The notes under the pieces were generated by a model. It had not been told where the DNA came from. It saw nothing but the letters and a program-made list of their open reading frames with translations, and did no database searches. 32,387 nucleotides of DNA from Enterocloster lavalensis (GTDB taxonomy: Bacteria; Bacillota; Clostridia; Lachnospirales; Lachnospiraceae), in contig NZ_CABJCG010000032.1 of the NCBI RefSeq assembly GCF_902364025.1, positions 1 to 32,387 on the forward strand. Reading direction: 5' to 3'. The position numbers were made by a program, and so were the translations under genes. This document shows positions 15,919-24,146 of this stretch, one piece after another. Numbering within the stretch: position 1 is the stretch's first letter; every line of letters begins with the position of its first letter.

Positions 15919-16992
15919 ATGAAAAAGTATCTGATTACCGGTTGCGCCGGTTTTATCGGCTCCAACTTTGTTTACTATATGCTGAAAAAGTATGACGACA
16001 TCCTGCTTGTCAATCTGGACAAACTGACCTATGCGGGTAACTTGGAAAACCTTAAGGGCGTGGAGCGTGATCCCCGCCATGTGTTCGTCCAGGGTGATAT
16101 TTGTGACAAGGAGCTGGTGGCTTCTTTGTTTGAGATGTATGACTTCGACTATGTCATCAACTTCGCTGCGGAAAGCCATGTGGATCGCTCCATCGCCAAT
16201 CCAGAAATCTTTGTCCAGACCAATGTGATGGGTACGGTGAACCTGCTTCAGAGAGCAAAAGAAGCCTGGTACGATGCCGCCGTCAAGACATGGAAAGAGG
16301 GTAAGAAGTACCTGCAGGTAAGTACAGACGAAGTATACGGCGCTCTGGGTGCGGAGGGGTACTTCATGGAGACCACGTCCATCAATCCCCACAGCCCGTA
16401 CTCTTCTTCCAAGGCCAGTGCTGACCACTTTGTGCAAGCATTCCATGACACCTATGGAATGCCCATCAACATCACTCGCTGCTCCAATAACTACGGTCCC
16501 TATCAATTCCCGGAGAAGCTGATTCCGCTGATGATCAACAATGTCAAGCATCACAAGCAGCTCCCCATATATGGCGATGGAATGCAAATCCGTGACTGGC
16601 TGTATGTGGAGGACCACTGCAAGGCCATCGATATGGTGGCCAATGGCGGCAAGATCGGTGAGGTCTATAACGTGGGCGGTCATAACGAGCGTCCCAACAT
16701 CTTCATCGTTAAGACCATCATCGAGCAGCTTCATGACCGTCTTAAGGACGATGGTATTTCGGAGAAACTCATCAAGCATGTGGAAGATCGTCTGGGTCAT
16801 GACCGCCGCTACGGAATCGATCCCACCAAGATCAAGAATGACCTTGGCTGGTATCCCGCGATTCCTTTCGAGAAAGGCATTGTCCTGACTATCGACTGGT
16901 ATCTGGAGCATGAGGACTGGATGAACAACGTGACCAGCGGCAACTACCAGAAATACTACGAGGCAATGTATAAAGCAAAAGCAGAAATCTAA
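15919..16992 (+). CDS. rfbB: dTDP-glucose 4,6-dehydratase
   Basis: This 357-residue RmlB short-chain dehydrogenase-type enzyme converts dTDP-glucose to dTDP-4-keto-6-deoxyglucose using bound NAD. Visible features are the Rossmann motif TGCAGFIGSNF, AAESHVDRSI, the STDEVYG loop and the catalytic YSSSK. It appears intact. ATG 15919 is preferred to ATG 15913, because the AAAGGAGA site ends right at 15912 and leaves proper spacing only for 15919. It is followed 21 bases later by rfbD. With rfbD and rfbC damaged, its product may accumulate or be used by another enzyme encoded elsewhere. Confidence 0.96.
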   Translation: MKKYLITGCAGFIGSNFVYYMLKKYDDILLVNLDKLTYAGNLENLKGVERDPRHVFVQGDICDKELVASLFEMYDFDYVINFAAESHVDRSIANPEIFVQTNVMGTVNLLQRAKEAWYDAAVKTWKEGKKYLQVSTDEVYGALGAEGYFMETTSINPHSPYSSSKASADHFVQAFHDTYGMPINITRCSNNYGPYQFPEKLIPLMINNVKHHKQLPIYGDGMQIRDWLYVEDHCKAIDMVANGGKIGEVYNVGGHNERPNIFIVKTIIEQLHDRLKDDGISEKLIKHVEDRLGHDRRYGIDPTKIKNDLGWYPAIPFEKGIVLTIDWYLEHEDWMNNVTSGNYQKYYEAMYKAKAEI

Positions 16993-17013
16993 AGGGTCGA
17001 GGTTGTGAGAAGG

Positions 17014-17928
17014 ATGAAGTTTTTTGTAACAGGCGTCAATGGTCAGCTCGGCCATGACGTGATGAATGAATTGAATAAACGAGGTTATGAGGGCGTTGGT
17101 TCTGACCTTGCTCCTGCCCACGCGGGTATTGCGGACGGCTCTGCTGTGACTACCATGTTCTATGTCGGTCTGGATATTACCGACAAAGAAGCTGTGCTGA
17201 AGGTCATTTCTGAGATTCAGCCGGATGCTGTCATCCACTGTGCAGCGTGAACGGCGGTGGATATGGCCGAGGGCGACGAAAAGGTGGAGAAGGTCCGTGC
17301 CGTCAATACCGGCGGTACACAGAATATCGCCGCTGCCTGTAAAGCAATCGACTGCAAGAGGCTTTACCTGTCCACGGACTATGTGTTTGATAGCCAGGGT
17401 ATAGAGCCTTGGCAGCCGGACTGCAAGGTTTACAAACCCTTGAACGTTTATGGTTAGACAAAACTGGAAGGCGAGTTGGCGGTGAGTCAGACGCTGGAGA
17501 AGTATTTCATCGTCCGTATCGCATGGGTCTTCGGTTTGAATGGTAAGAACTTTATTAAGACCATGATCAATGTGGGCAGGACCCATGATGAAGTTCGGGT
17601 GGTCAATGATCAGATTGGTACACCTACCTATTGTTATGACTTGGCACGGTTGCTGGTGGATATGTGCGAGACCGAGAAGTACGGCAATTATCACGCCACC
17701 AATGAGGGTGGCTACATCAGCTGGTATGACTTCTGCTGTGAGTTCTATAAGCAGTATGGCCTGAAAACGAAGGTTATGCCTGTGACAACTGCGGAGTACG
17801 GTCTGAGCAAGGCTGCCCGCCCGTTCAACAGCCGACTGGATAAGAGCAAGCTAGTGGAGAACGGCTTCCAGCCGCTGCCCACCTGGCAGGATGCAGTCAG
17901 CCGGTATCTGAAGGAAGCACAGCTGTAA
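17014..17928 (+). pseudogene. rfbD: dTDP-4-dehydrorhamnose reductase with two in-frame stop codons
   Basis: The whole RmlD sequence (about 304 codons) is present in one frame with no frameshift, but interrupted twice. TGA at 17248-17250 (codon 79) lies in HCAA-stop-TAVD, where relatives usually have Trp. TAG at 17455-17457 (codon 148) lies inside the catalytic YxxxK box, VYG-stop-TK, where relatives have Gln. Each is one transition from the expected codon (TGG to TGA, CAG to TAG). GVNGQLGHD, LSTDYVFDS and the C-terminal sugar-binding part are well kept, so the damage is recent. The normal enzyme would reduce dTDP-4-keto-rhamnose with NAD(P)H. ATG 17014 is the conventional start; GTG 17005 is possible. 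Neighbouring genes use TGA and TAG as ordinary stops, so recoding is unlikely. Confidence 0.88.
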
Positions 17929-17958
17929 GGAGTTAGGGACAAGAGGGGGATAAAGACA

Positions 17959-18357
17959 ATGGGACAGATAAGGGTTGAAAAGAACGTAGGCGGCATCGAG
18001 GGGCTGTGTGTAATCACCCCTGCTGTCCACGGCGATGCACGTGGATATTTTATGGAGATCTATAGCCAGAGGGATATGGAGGAGAACGGAATCGACATCA
18101 ATTTCGTTAAGGACAATCAGTCCATGAGCGTGAAAGGCGTGCTCCGTGGATTGCATTTCCAGAAGAACTTCTATCACGCTAACGATGAGGGCGGTTTGGC
18201 TTGGAGCGCCCCGGAGATTGGCATCCAGTGGCCGAAGGTTGAAGGGGCGTATCAAGGCACAGCAAGTGCTAAAGGGTATAGCGTAGATGGCGTGGCACTC
18301 AATCTCAGTGATAAAGATCAAAAGTGGCTTGGGTTGAAGGATACTTTTAAGTTTTGA
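17959..18357 (+). pseudogene. rfbC: dTDP-4-dehydrorhamnose 3,5-epimerase with central in-frame deletion
   Basis: The frame is open for 132 residues, but RmlC proteins have about 180-190. The N-terminal part (VKDNQSMSVKGVLRGLHFQK, about 50-69) is joined directly to the C-terminal part (FYHANDEGGLAW...), skipping roughly 55-60 residues. The missing stretch is the centre of the cupin barrel, which in relatives carries the VDLR, GFAHGF and YKCT segments. The junction lies near 18163-18170. The product is unlikely to fold or epimerise. The C-terminal DKDQKWLGLKDTFKF ending is intact. ATG 17959 has AGAGGGGGA eight bases upstream. With rfbD this removes both late steps to dTDP-L-rhamnose at this locus. 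Confidence 0.85.
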
Positions 18358-18490
18358 TAGCTTGAGAGGGAAAAACGAGCGTTGCACTAAACAACCATAC
18401 ACTCACGCTGGATAGCGAAGTAAGAATGGCTGTTTAGATTAGTAGTTGATAAGAGGTCCAAGAAATAGATGGGAAAAGTGGAAGTTGGAG

Positions 18491-19231
18491 ATGAAAACAG
18501 TTAATTATGTTTTAAACACACCATTTAGCAAAAACTAAAAAATTGCACTATTGGCGGATATGCATAGTAAAGTCAATCCACATATCTTGCCAACGCTTCA
18601 ATCGAATAATCCAGACTTGATCTGTATAGCAGGGGATTTGTGTAACACATCATTGTCGGATAGTCCAAAGCTAAAGAGATTTTTGTGCGAGATAGTTGAA
18701 ATTACTCCAACCTTCTTTTCGTTTGGAAATCATGACTACCTTTTACGCAGGCAGGATATTGAAGAGATAGAAAAAGTTGGGGTTACATTGCTCAATAATT
18801 CTTTCATTCGATTCAATGAGGAAATTGTAATCGGTGGCATGATCTCGTATTTTTATCACAAATGCGAGAAGTTTGATCCAAAGGTTCCAATGGCTCTGTT
18901 CCCAGAGGTGACGTGGTTGGATGAGTTTGAAGAACAAGAAGGGTTTAAAATTTTGTTGGATCATCATCCTGATAACTATGGGCTTTATACAAAAAACAGA
19001 AAGATAGATTTAATCCTATCTAGTCATGCTCATGGAGGGCAGATTAGGTTATTTGGAAAAGGAGTAAATGGAAAAAGCCAAGGGCTTCTACCGAAATATG
19101 ACGGTGGAATTTTTGATCAGAAACTGGTAGTAAGCAGAGGGCTGTCAAACACATTACCAGTTCCAAGGCTGTGTAATCCAACAGAGGTTGTTTTTATAGA
19201 AATAATGGGAGAAAAAGTAAATGTCAGTTAA
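18491..19231 (+). pseudogene. Calcineurin-like metallophosphoesterase, early in-frame stop
   Basis: The protein belongs to the YkuE/YaeI-like metallophosphoesterases. Metal-binding motifs are visible: LLADMHSK (D-x-H), IAGDLCN (GD), FGNHDYL (GNHD), LLDHHPD and SSHAHGGQIRLFG. The natural start appears to be ATG 18491, giving 15 codons and then TAA at 18536-18538, after which the same frame stays open to 19231. Restart at TTG 18551 would retain the D-x-H motif but has no ribosome site. The TAA is one change from CAA or AAA. It overlaps the following glycosyltransferase by 11 bases, so loss of translation could affect that gene. Why a phosphoesterase sits in this locus is unclear; lipid-linked or teichoic substrates are possible. 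Confidence 0.7.
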
Positions 19232-20009
19232 ATTATCGGCTTGTATAGTTGCTTACAACAATTATGAAGATATAAAAGATGCTATAGCATCAATGGAGCA
19301 ATTTACGTCACCAGAATTAACTAAGAAGATATACATTGTCGATAATGGCGTCGCTATTTCTTCTCCGTCTGATGTTGAGGAGTTGAGGAGATATATTGAG
19401 AAGTGGGGAGATATAGAGTATATTGATGCCGGGCAAAATCTGGGATTTGGAAAAGGACATAACACTGTACTTGGTAAAATAGACAGCGATTATCATGCCA
19501 TCGTTAATCCAGATATTCTATTTTGTGAGGATGCGTTTTCAAAGGTTATTGCCTGGATGGATGAGCATAATGACGTTGGAATGGTCATCCCGGATATCAT
19601 AGATGAGTATGGTAAAAGGCAGTTGGTTTATAGAGAAGAACTAACTGTTTTTGATATGTTTGTCCGTTTCTTCTGTAAGGGATTGTTTCCAGGAAGAATA
19701 AGAAAGCATACCCTCCAGGATAAGGACTACAGCAAACCATTCCAGGTGCCTTTTGGACAGGGTTCTTTTTTAGTTGTTAAGACGAATTTATTTAAGGAAC
19801 TGAACGGGTTTGATGACAACTTCTTCATGTATGTAGAAGATGCTGATCTCTGCAAAAGAGTCAATCAAGTATCCAAGCTCATGTACTTCCCTGGGGCTAG
19901 GATAATACATAAGTGGGAAAAGGGATCACATGGAAATAAGATTCTATTCAAGTACCATGTTCAGAGCATGAAATATTACTTCAAAAAGTGGGGAGTAAAG
20001 ATTATTTAG
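19221..20009 (+). CDS. GT2 family glycosyltransferase, rhamnosyltransferase-like
   Basis: This 262-residue GT-A fold enzyme has N-terminal ACIVAYNNYEDI, YIVDNG, the NLGFGKGHN loop and VNPDILF, whose Asp belongs to the metal-binding region. QGSFLVVKTNLFKELNGFDDNFFMYVEDADLCKRV provides the usual acceptor-site E-D-x-D segment. This layout is seen in WbbL-like rhamnosyltransferases, but with local rfbD and rfbC broken the donor is uncertain. The start ATG 19221 has GGGAGAAAAAG upstream and overlaps the phosphoesterase end. It is A+T-rich like all following genes and is expected to extend the lipid-linked repeat unit in the cytoplasm. Confidence 0.88.
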   Translation: MSVKLSACIVAYNNYEDIKDAIASMEQFTSPELTKKIYIVDNGVAISSPSDVEELRRYIEKWGDIEYIDAGQNLGFGKGHNTVLGKIDSDYHAIVNPDILFCEDAFSKVIAWMDEHNDVGMVIPDIIDEYGKRQLVYREELTVFDMFVRFFCKGLFPGRIRKHTLQDKDYSKPFQVPFGQGSFLVVKTNLFKELNGFDDNFFMYVEDADLCKRVNQVSKLMYFPGARIIHKWEKGSHGNKILFKYHVQSMKYYFKKWGVKII

Positions 20010-20027
20010 TAGGAATGGAGAAATAAG

Positions 20028-21083
20028 ATGAAAGTAATAGCTATGCATTTACCTCAATATCATTCAATCCCTGAAAACGACAAGTGGTGGGGCAAAGGCT
20101 TTACAGATTGGAATAATGTAAAAAAGGCTAAGCCATTATTTCAGGGCCATCAACAACCATTAGTTCCACTTAATGGTAATTATTACGATATGACAAATAT
20201 CGAAACTTTAAAACAACAAGCTGAATTGGCGAATAAATATGGAGTATATGGATTCTGCTATTATCATTACTGGTTTAATCAGAAGTTATTATTAGAAAAG
20301 CCGTGTGAGGTATTACTGAATCATCCAGAGATTAATCAAAGGTATTGTTTCTGTTGGGCAAATGAAACATGGGCAAGAACATGGGACGGCAAGGATACAG
20401 GTATTTTAATTAAGCAAGAGTTTGGTGGTAAAGAAGATTGGGATGAACATATTAAATATCTAATTCCATTTTTCAAGGATAAAAGATACATAAAAATAAA
20501 TAACAGACCAGTAATGTTCTTCTATTCTTGCATAAGAATCGAAAGATTTAATGAAATGATTGAATATTGGAATAAAAAGCTCCAAGAAAATGGGATTGAA
20601 ACAATATATGTAGTGGAGTTTGTCAATTCCTTTAACAATGGAAAAAATGACATAAATTCTGATGTTCTAGTTGAGTTTGAACCTCATTGTGCATGTAGAT
20701 ACAGTGTCTCTAATCTGGTTAAAGCGAAAAGAGTTATTTGCAAGAAGTTCGCAATAACGGATTTTCTATCTTATGATTATGTATGGAAAAAGATACTAAA
20801 TAATAAAGAAACTTATGGTGGTAAAAGACTGTGGAGAGGGGCGTTTGTTTCATTCGATAATAGTCCACGAAAAGGAAAAAAAGGAATGATTTTAAAGGGA
20901 AGTACACCTGGGAAATTTGGAAAGTATTTATCATTGTTGGCTGAAGACCGGAAAAGAAATTATGTTGATGATGTTATCGTAGTAAACGCTTGGAATGAAT
21001 GGGCTGAAGGAGCTGTGCTAGAACCAACCGAACACGATGGTTTTGCTTACCTTGAGGCTATTAAAACCATTAGTCAGCTTTGA
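20028..21083 (+). CDS. WbsX-family (GH99-like) polysaccharide biosynthesis protein, first copy
   Basis: This 351-residue member of the WbsX family (annotated as glycosyltransferase WbsX or GH99-like domain) has the usual conserved blocks: HLPQYHSIPENDKWWGKGFT, then FQGHQQPLVPLNGNYYD, YGFCYYHYWFNQKLLLEKP, CWANETWARTWDG and the final VNAWNEWAEGAVLEP. The family is common in O-antigen and capsule loci and is assumed to transfer or trim a sugar of the repeat unit; the activity is poorly defined. It is soluble with no signal peptide, so cytoplasmic. A second copy lies at 24147-25247. Confidence 0.87.
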   Translation: MKVIAMHLPQYHSIPENDKWWGKGFTDWNNVKKAKPLFQGHQQPLVPLNGNYYDMTNIETLKQQAELANKYGVYGFCYYHYWFNQKLLLEKPCEVLLNHPEINQRYCFCWANETWARTWDGKDTGILIKQEFGGKEDWDEHIKYLIPFFKDKRYIKINNRPVMFFYSCIRIERFNEMIEYWNKKLQENGIETIYVVEFVNSFNNGKNDINSDVLVEFEPHCACRYSVSNLVKAKRVICKKFAITDFLSYDYVWKKILNNKETYGGKRLWRGAFVSFDNSPRKGKKGMILKGSTPGKFGKYLSLLAEDRKRNYVDDVIVVNAWNEWAEGAVLEPTEHDGFAYLEAIKTISQL

Positions 21084-21107
21084 TTGTAAAGACGAGGGTA
21101 GGATGAG

Positions 21108-22286
21108 ATGAAGAGGTTAAAGATAGCGCTTGTGTCGCATATTATCAAGGAGGCGAACCTTGGCTGCGGCGCATTGGCGATTTCCAATATAAAACTCCTG
21201 GATCAAGTGCTGGATAGATTTATTATTGATGCTGAGTATATAATTGCAACAACCGACAATCTTGAACAGATTCCGCTTGAGCGTTTTACAAAGCACAAGT
21301 ATGAATACCGTATTTATCCCCGTTGTAAGCAGTCGCTGAAAAATCCGCTGCGTTTATTCAACTGCACGGTCTTCAAAGACTGTGACCTTGCCATTAATTT
21401 ATGTGGTGGTGATGGATATACCGATATTTATGGATTTGGAAGACTGCTGGCGGAATCACAGCTTGTTTGGGTTGCGAAGAAGAATCGTGTGCCTATGGTA
21501 TATGCTCCGCAGACGATAGGTCCCTTTGAAACAAAAAAGGGAAGACTTGTGGCAAAGATTACGTTGGACAGAGTTAAGCAGATTTTTGTGCGTGATCACG
21601 CCTCTAACCAATGCTGTAGGGAGCTAGGGTTTAAGAGCAAAATTACAGAAGTAATTGATGTAGCCTTTGCACTTCCTTTTGAAAAGAGAGTTTTTGATAG
21701 CTCAAGGATGAAGATTGGTTTTAATGTATCAGGGCTTTTGTATAACGGAGGTTACAACAGAAAAAATTACTTTGGGCTTTCCTTTGATTATAAGGCGTTT
21801 GTGGATAAGTTATTAGAAAAACTTGTTGCAGATAATCGGTTTGAAGTACACATGCTTCCGCATGTTAATACAGAAGTTAACCCAGTAGATGATGACTATG
21901 CTGTGTGTGTTCTGCTTGCCAGGAAGTATGGATGCCATGTTGCACCTCGGTATGATTCGCCGGTTGATGCAAAAGGTTATATCGCAGGCATGGATTTGTT
22001 CACGGGTGCAAGAATGCATTCGACCATTGGAGCCATATCAAGTGGCGTGCCAGTAATTCCGGTAGCTTACAGCCGCAAGTTTAATGGCTTGTATGGATCG
22101 CTGGAATATCCATGGTTGATTGATGCAAAAGCCAAAATCACTGTTGATGAAGCCATTGATTTGTTTTTCGATTATTTGGCGCGATACAACGAGATGGTTC
22201 AGAGTGTTCAAAAGGCAAAACAGATTTATACAAGCAAATTGGAAGAATACAAGGATTATATGGAAGAAATAATCAGGTGTTTATGA
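21108..22286 (+). CDS. Polysaccharide pyruvyl transferase family protein, first copy
   Basis: This 392-residue protein matches the CsaB/pyruvyl transferase family: ALVSHIIKEANLGCGALAIS at the N terminus, INLCGGDGYTDIYGFGRL, VYAPQTIGPFETKKGRL, FVRDHASNQCCRELG and, near the end, FTGARMHSTIGAISSGVPV, in which Arg-x-His is the family signature. Proven members put pyruvate ketals on sugars from phosphoenolpyruvate; many relatives in capsule loci are untested and some may act as glycosyltransferases. ATG 21108 has AGGATGAG just upstream. It stands four bases or more from each neighbour in a continuous operon. Confidence 0.85.
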   Translation: MKRLKIALVSHIIKEANLGCGALAISNIKLLDQVLDRFIIDAEYIIATTDNLEQIPLERFTKHKYEYRIYPRCKQSLKNPLRLFNCTVFKDCDLAINLCGGDGYTDIYGFGRLLAESQLVWVAKKNRVPMVYAPQTIGPFETKKGRLVAKITLDRVKQIFVRDHASNQCCRELGFKSKITEVIDVAFALPFEKRVFDSSRMKIGFNVSGLLYNGGYNRKNYFGLSFDYKAFVDKLLEKLVADNRFEVHMLPHVNTEVNPVDDDYAVCVLLARKYGCHVAPRYDSPVDAKGYIAGMDLFTGARMHSTIGAISSGVPVIPVAYSRKFNGLYGSLEYPWLIDAKAKITVDEAIDLFFDYLARYNEMVQSVQKAKQIYTSKLEEYKDYMEEIIRCL

Positions 22287-22313
22287 ATCGCTGCGAGGGG
22301 AGGAAAGGAAAAT

Positions 22314-22989
22314 ATGAAGCGTGTGATTGCGGTGCTTTGTGAAAAGCTTTATAAAATCAAGAACAGACACGTAAGAAAGAATCTCAGACGAATTATTGCT
22401 GCGTGTGATGGCGGTTATGCATTCTCAACAATCCTTCGCCGCGTGATGGTAAAGTATCACGGATCAGAGATTGGGTTGGGGACATATGGGCCGTGTTTTG
22501 ATCCAGAACAGTTCTGGACGGGATTTGGTAATCTGACTGTAGGCAAATTTACATCTATAGCTAGTGGTGTATGTGCGTATACTCGAAATCACCCGTATTG
22601 GAAGCCTTCTACTTCCCCACTCTTTTACAATGCCCAATTTATCTTAGGGGGGGGGGGTGAATAACGATACTGTCCCATATGGAAAAGTGACAATCGGGAA
22701 TGATGTCTGGATTGGGCAGTATGCTGTTATTTTGCCATCATGTAAGCATATTGGTGACGGAGCAGTAATTGGTGCAGGAAGCATCGTGACAAAAGATGTT
22801 CCAGATTATGCAGTGGTGGTGGGCAATCCAGCAAAAATTAGAAAATATCGCTATACTGAGGAGCAAATTCAACAGATCAAAGCTACCCGCTGGTGGGATT
22901 GGGACGTTGAATATCTAAAGAAGAATGCTTCAGCGCTTTCGGATTTAGAGTTATTGCTTGCTTTATCATCACAAAAGCATCCTGAGTAA
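22314..22989 (+). pseudogene. CatB-like hexapeptide acyltransferase split by a G11 tract (probably phase-variable OFF)
   Basis: Two frames make one left-handed beta-helix O-acetyltransferase. The first (22314-22664) runs to [15 protein letters not shown]. The second, from GTG 22657, begins [20 protein letters not shown] and shows hexapeptide repeats ([29 protein letters not shown]). They are joined by 11 G. With 10 or 13 G the frame is continuous and gives 224 residues, the normal size for this family. The tract encodes only glycines in a loop, so its length can vary harmlessly when in frame. As given the gene is OFF, unless the GTG at the tract edge starts a useless C-terminal half. The ribosome site GGGGAGGAAAGG before ATG 22314 is strong. 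The expected role is acetylation of a sugar in the repeat unit. Confidence 0.85.
22647..22657 (+). repeat. Poly-G tract (11 G) inside the CatB-like acyltransferase
   Basis: Eleven G follow TTA and precede TGAAT. In-frame lengths are 10 and 13; at 11 the reading frame ends at TAA 22662-22664. Confidence 0.95.
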
Positions 22990-23005
22990 TTAGTAGTATG
23001 TTATA

Positions 23006-23048
23006 GTCATTCTCTATTGTCGTAAGATATAACTATAAGGAGAATGAC
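23006..23048 (+). promoter_or_regulatory. Hairpin that can mask the ribosome site of the FrhB-domain gene
   Basis: GTCATTCTC (23006-23014) is the exact complement of GAGAATGAC (23040-23048), which overlaps the ribosome site AAGGAGA (23037-23043). An alternative pairing, TTATAGT (23001-23007) with ACTATAA (23032-23038), shares bases with the first. The two structures exclude each other, as in a translational switch. Confidence 0.5.
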
Positions 23049-23050
23049 GA

Positions 23051-24130
23051 GTGATTGATACAGTAGAAGTATGCTTTGGATGTTCTGCTTGTGCATTGAT
23101 ATGTCCAAGGAATGCAATTGAAATGGATAGAGATGATGACGGTTTTGTAAAACCACGGTTGAATCGTCAGAAATGTGTGGAATGCGGCTTGTGCCGGAAG
23201 GTATGTCCGAGTCTCCAAAGAACTCTTCTTGCATTAGAGAATAGTTCTTGCCAAGTGGGAAAGTACTCTGGTTTTTCTGAACATAGCTCATCAGGCGCAA
23301 TCGCTTACGCCATATCAGAGACCGCGATAAATCGAGGAGAAGTGGTCTGCGGTGCGATATATGATACCGAGATGATGGCTGTAAAGCATGAGATTGTATC
23401 TGACTTATATGGATTGAATCGGGTGTCCGGATCAAAATACCTGCAGAGCAATCCGTACACAGGACTGAAGGATTTGCTGACAAAGCCGCGAGGGATTCTC
23501 TTTGGAACTCCCTGCCAAATTGCTGGATTTCGCAATGTGATTCAGCATGGAAAATTAGAAGATGCGTTCTTGTTGGTGGACATATTTTGTCATGGGGTAC
23601 CCTCTCAACTTTTATGGACAAATCATCTAAAGCACTTGCATGAGAAGTATGGAATTTCTATTCACGATGAGGTGAATTTTAGGTTTAATGGGGGCTTCAA
23701 TCTTAAGGTCGGGCAATACACGGGGGAAGCTCAGATCGACCCGTTTTACCATTTATATCTGAAGCGGTGTACTTATGCGGACTCGTGCTATCAATGTCCG
23801 TTTAGAAGACGTTCTGCAGCAGATATTCGTTTGGGAGATTATTTTATTGAGAAAGGGAACCCACAATCAGTTGTCTTTTCGTTAACAGAAGCAGGAGAAG
23901 CCTGTATAGAGCAGCTAGTTGAGCAAGAAAAGGTTAAACTGCGCATTGCGGCATACGCTGATGTGGACAGAGTACAGGATGCTAATGTAAAATCAGTCCC
24001 CCCTATAGAACGGAGAAAGTATCTAGAGCAGTTGAAAGCTGGTCAAAGCCCTGCAAATCTCATGGGGGAGGGTAAAATTTTCTTTCAATATGTGAAAGGA
24101 TTTATAAAGAAATTGCTACGAAAGGAATAG
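23051..24130 (+). CDS. FrhB-domain iron-sulfur protein of the polysaccharide locus
   Basis: This 359-residue protein has an N-terminal two-cluster ferredoxin domain, CFGCSACALICP (about 8-19) and CVECGLCRKVCP (about 42-53), followed by a coenzyme F420 hydrogenase/dehydrogenase beta-subunit type domain (from about 90; GTPCQIAGFRN, CHGVPSQLLW, CPFRRRSAADIRLGDYF). Such proteins are regularly found next to pyruvyl-transferase-family genes in capsule loci of gut bacteria; the reaction is unproven, and a redox change of a sugar or flavin is likely. GTG 23051 is the start because AAGGAGA lies seven bases upstream and no ATG fits. Confidence 0.85.
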   Translation: MIDTVEVCFGCSACALICPRNAIEMDRDDDGFVKPRLNRQKCVECGLCRKVCPSLQRTLLALENSSCQVGKYSGFSEHSSSGAIAYAISETAINRGEVVCGAIYDTEMMAVKHEIVSDLYGLNRVSGSKYLQSNPYTGLKDLLTKPRGILFGTPCQIAGFRNVIQHGKLEDAFLLVDIFCHGVPSQLLWTNHLKHLHEKYGISIHDEVNFRFNGGFNLKVGQYTGEAQIDPFYHLYLKRCTYADSCYQCPFRRRSAADIRLGDYFIEKGNPQSVVFSLTEAGEACIEQLVEQEKVKLRIAAYADVDRVQDANVKSVPPIERRKYLEQLKAGQSPANLMGEGKIFFQYVKGFIKKLLRKE

Positions 24131-24146
24131 ACATAGGAGGAACAGA

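Noticed and set aside
17248..17457. Stop-codon recoding (TGA as Trp, TAG as Gln) or selenocysteine
   Set aside because: Genes all through the window end with TGA and TAG as normal stops, no insertion hairpin is visible, and three different stop codons are involved in the locus.
15886..17694. A 602-codon open frame on the minus strand across rfbB and rfbD
   Set aside because: It mirrors the codon bias of two clearly recognisable genes on the other strand, has no protein family resemblance and no suitable ribosome site.
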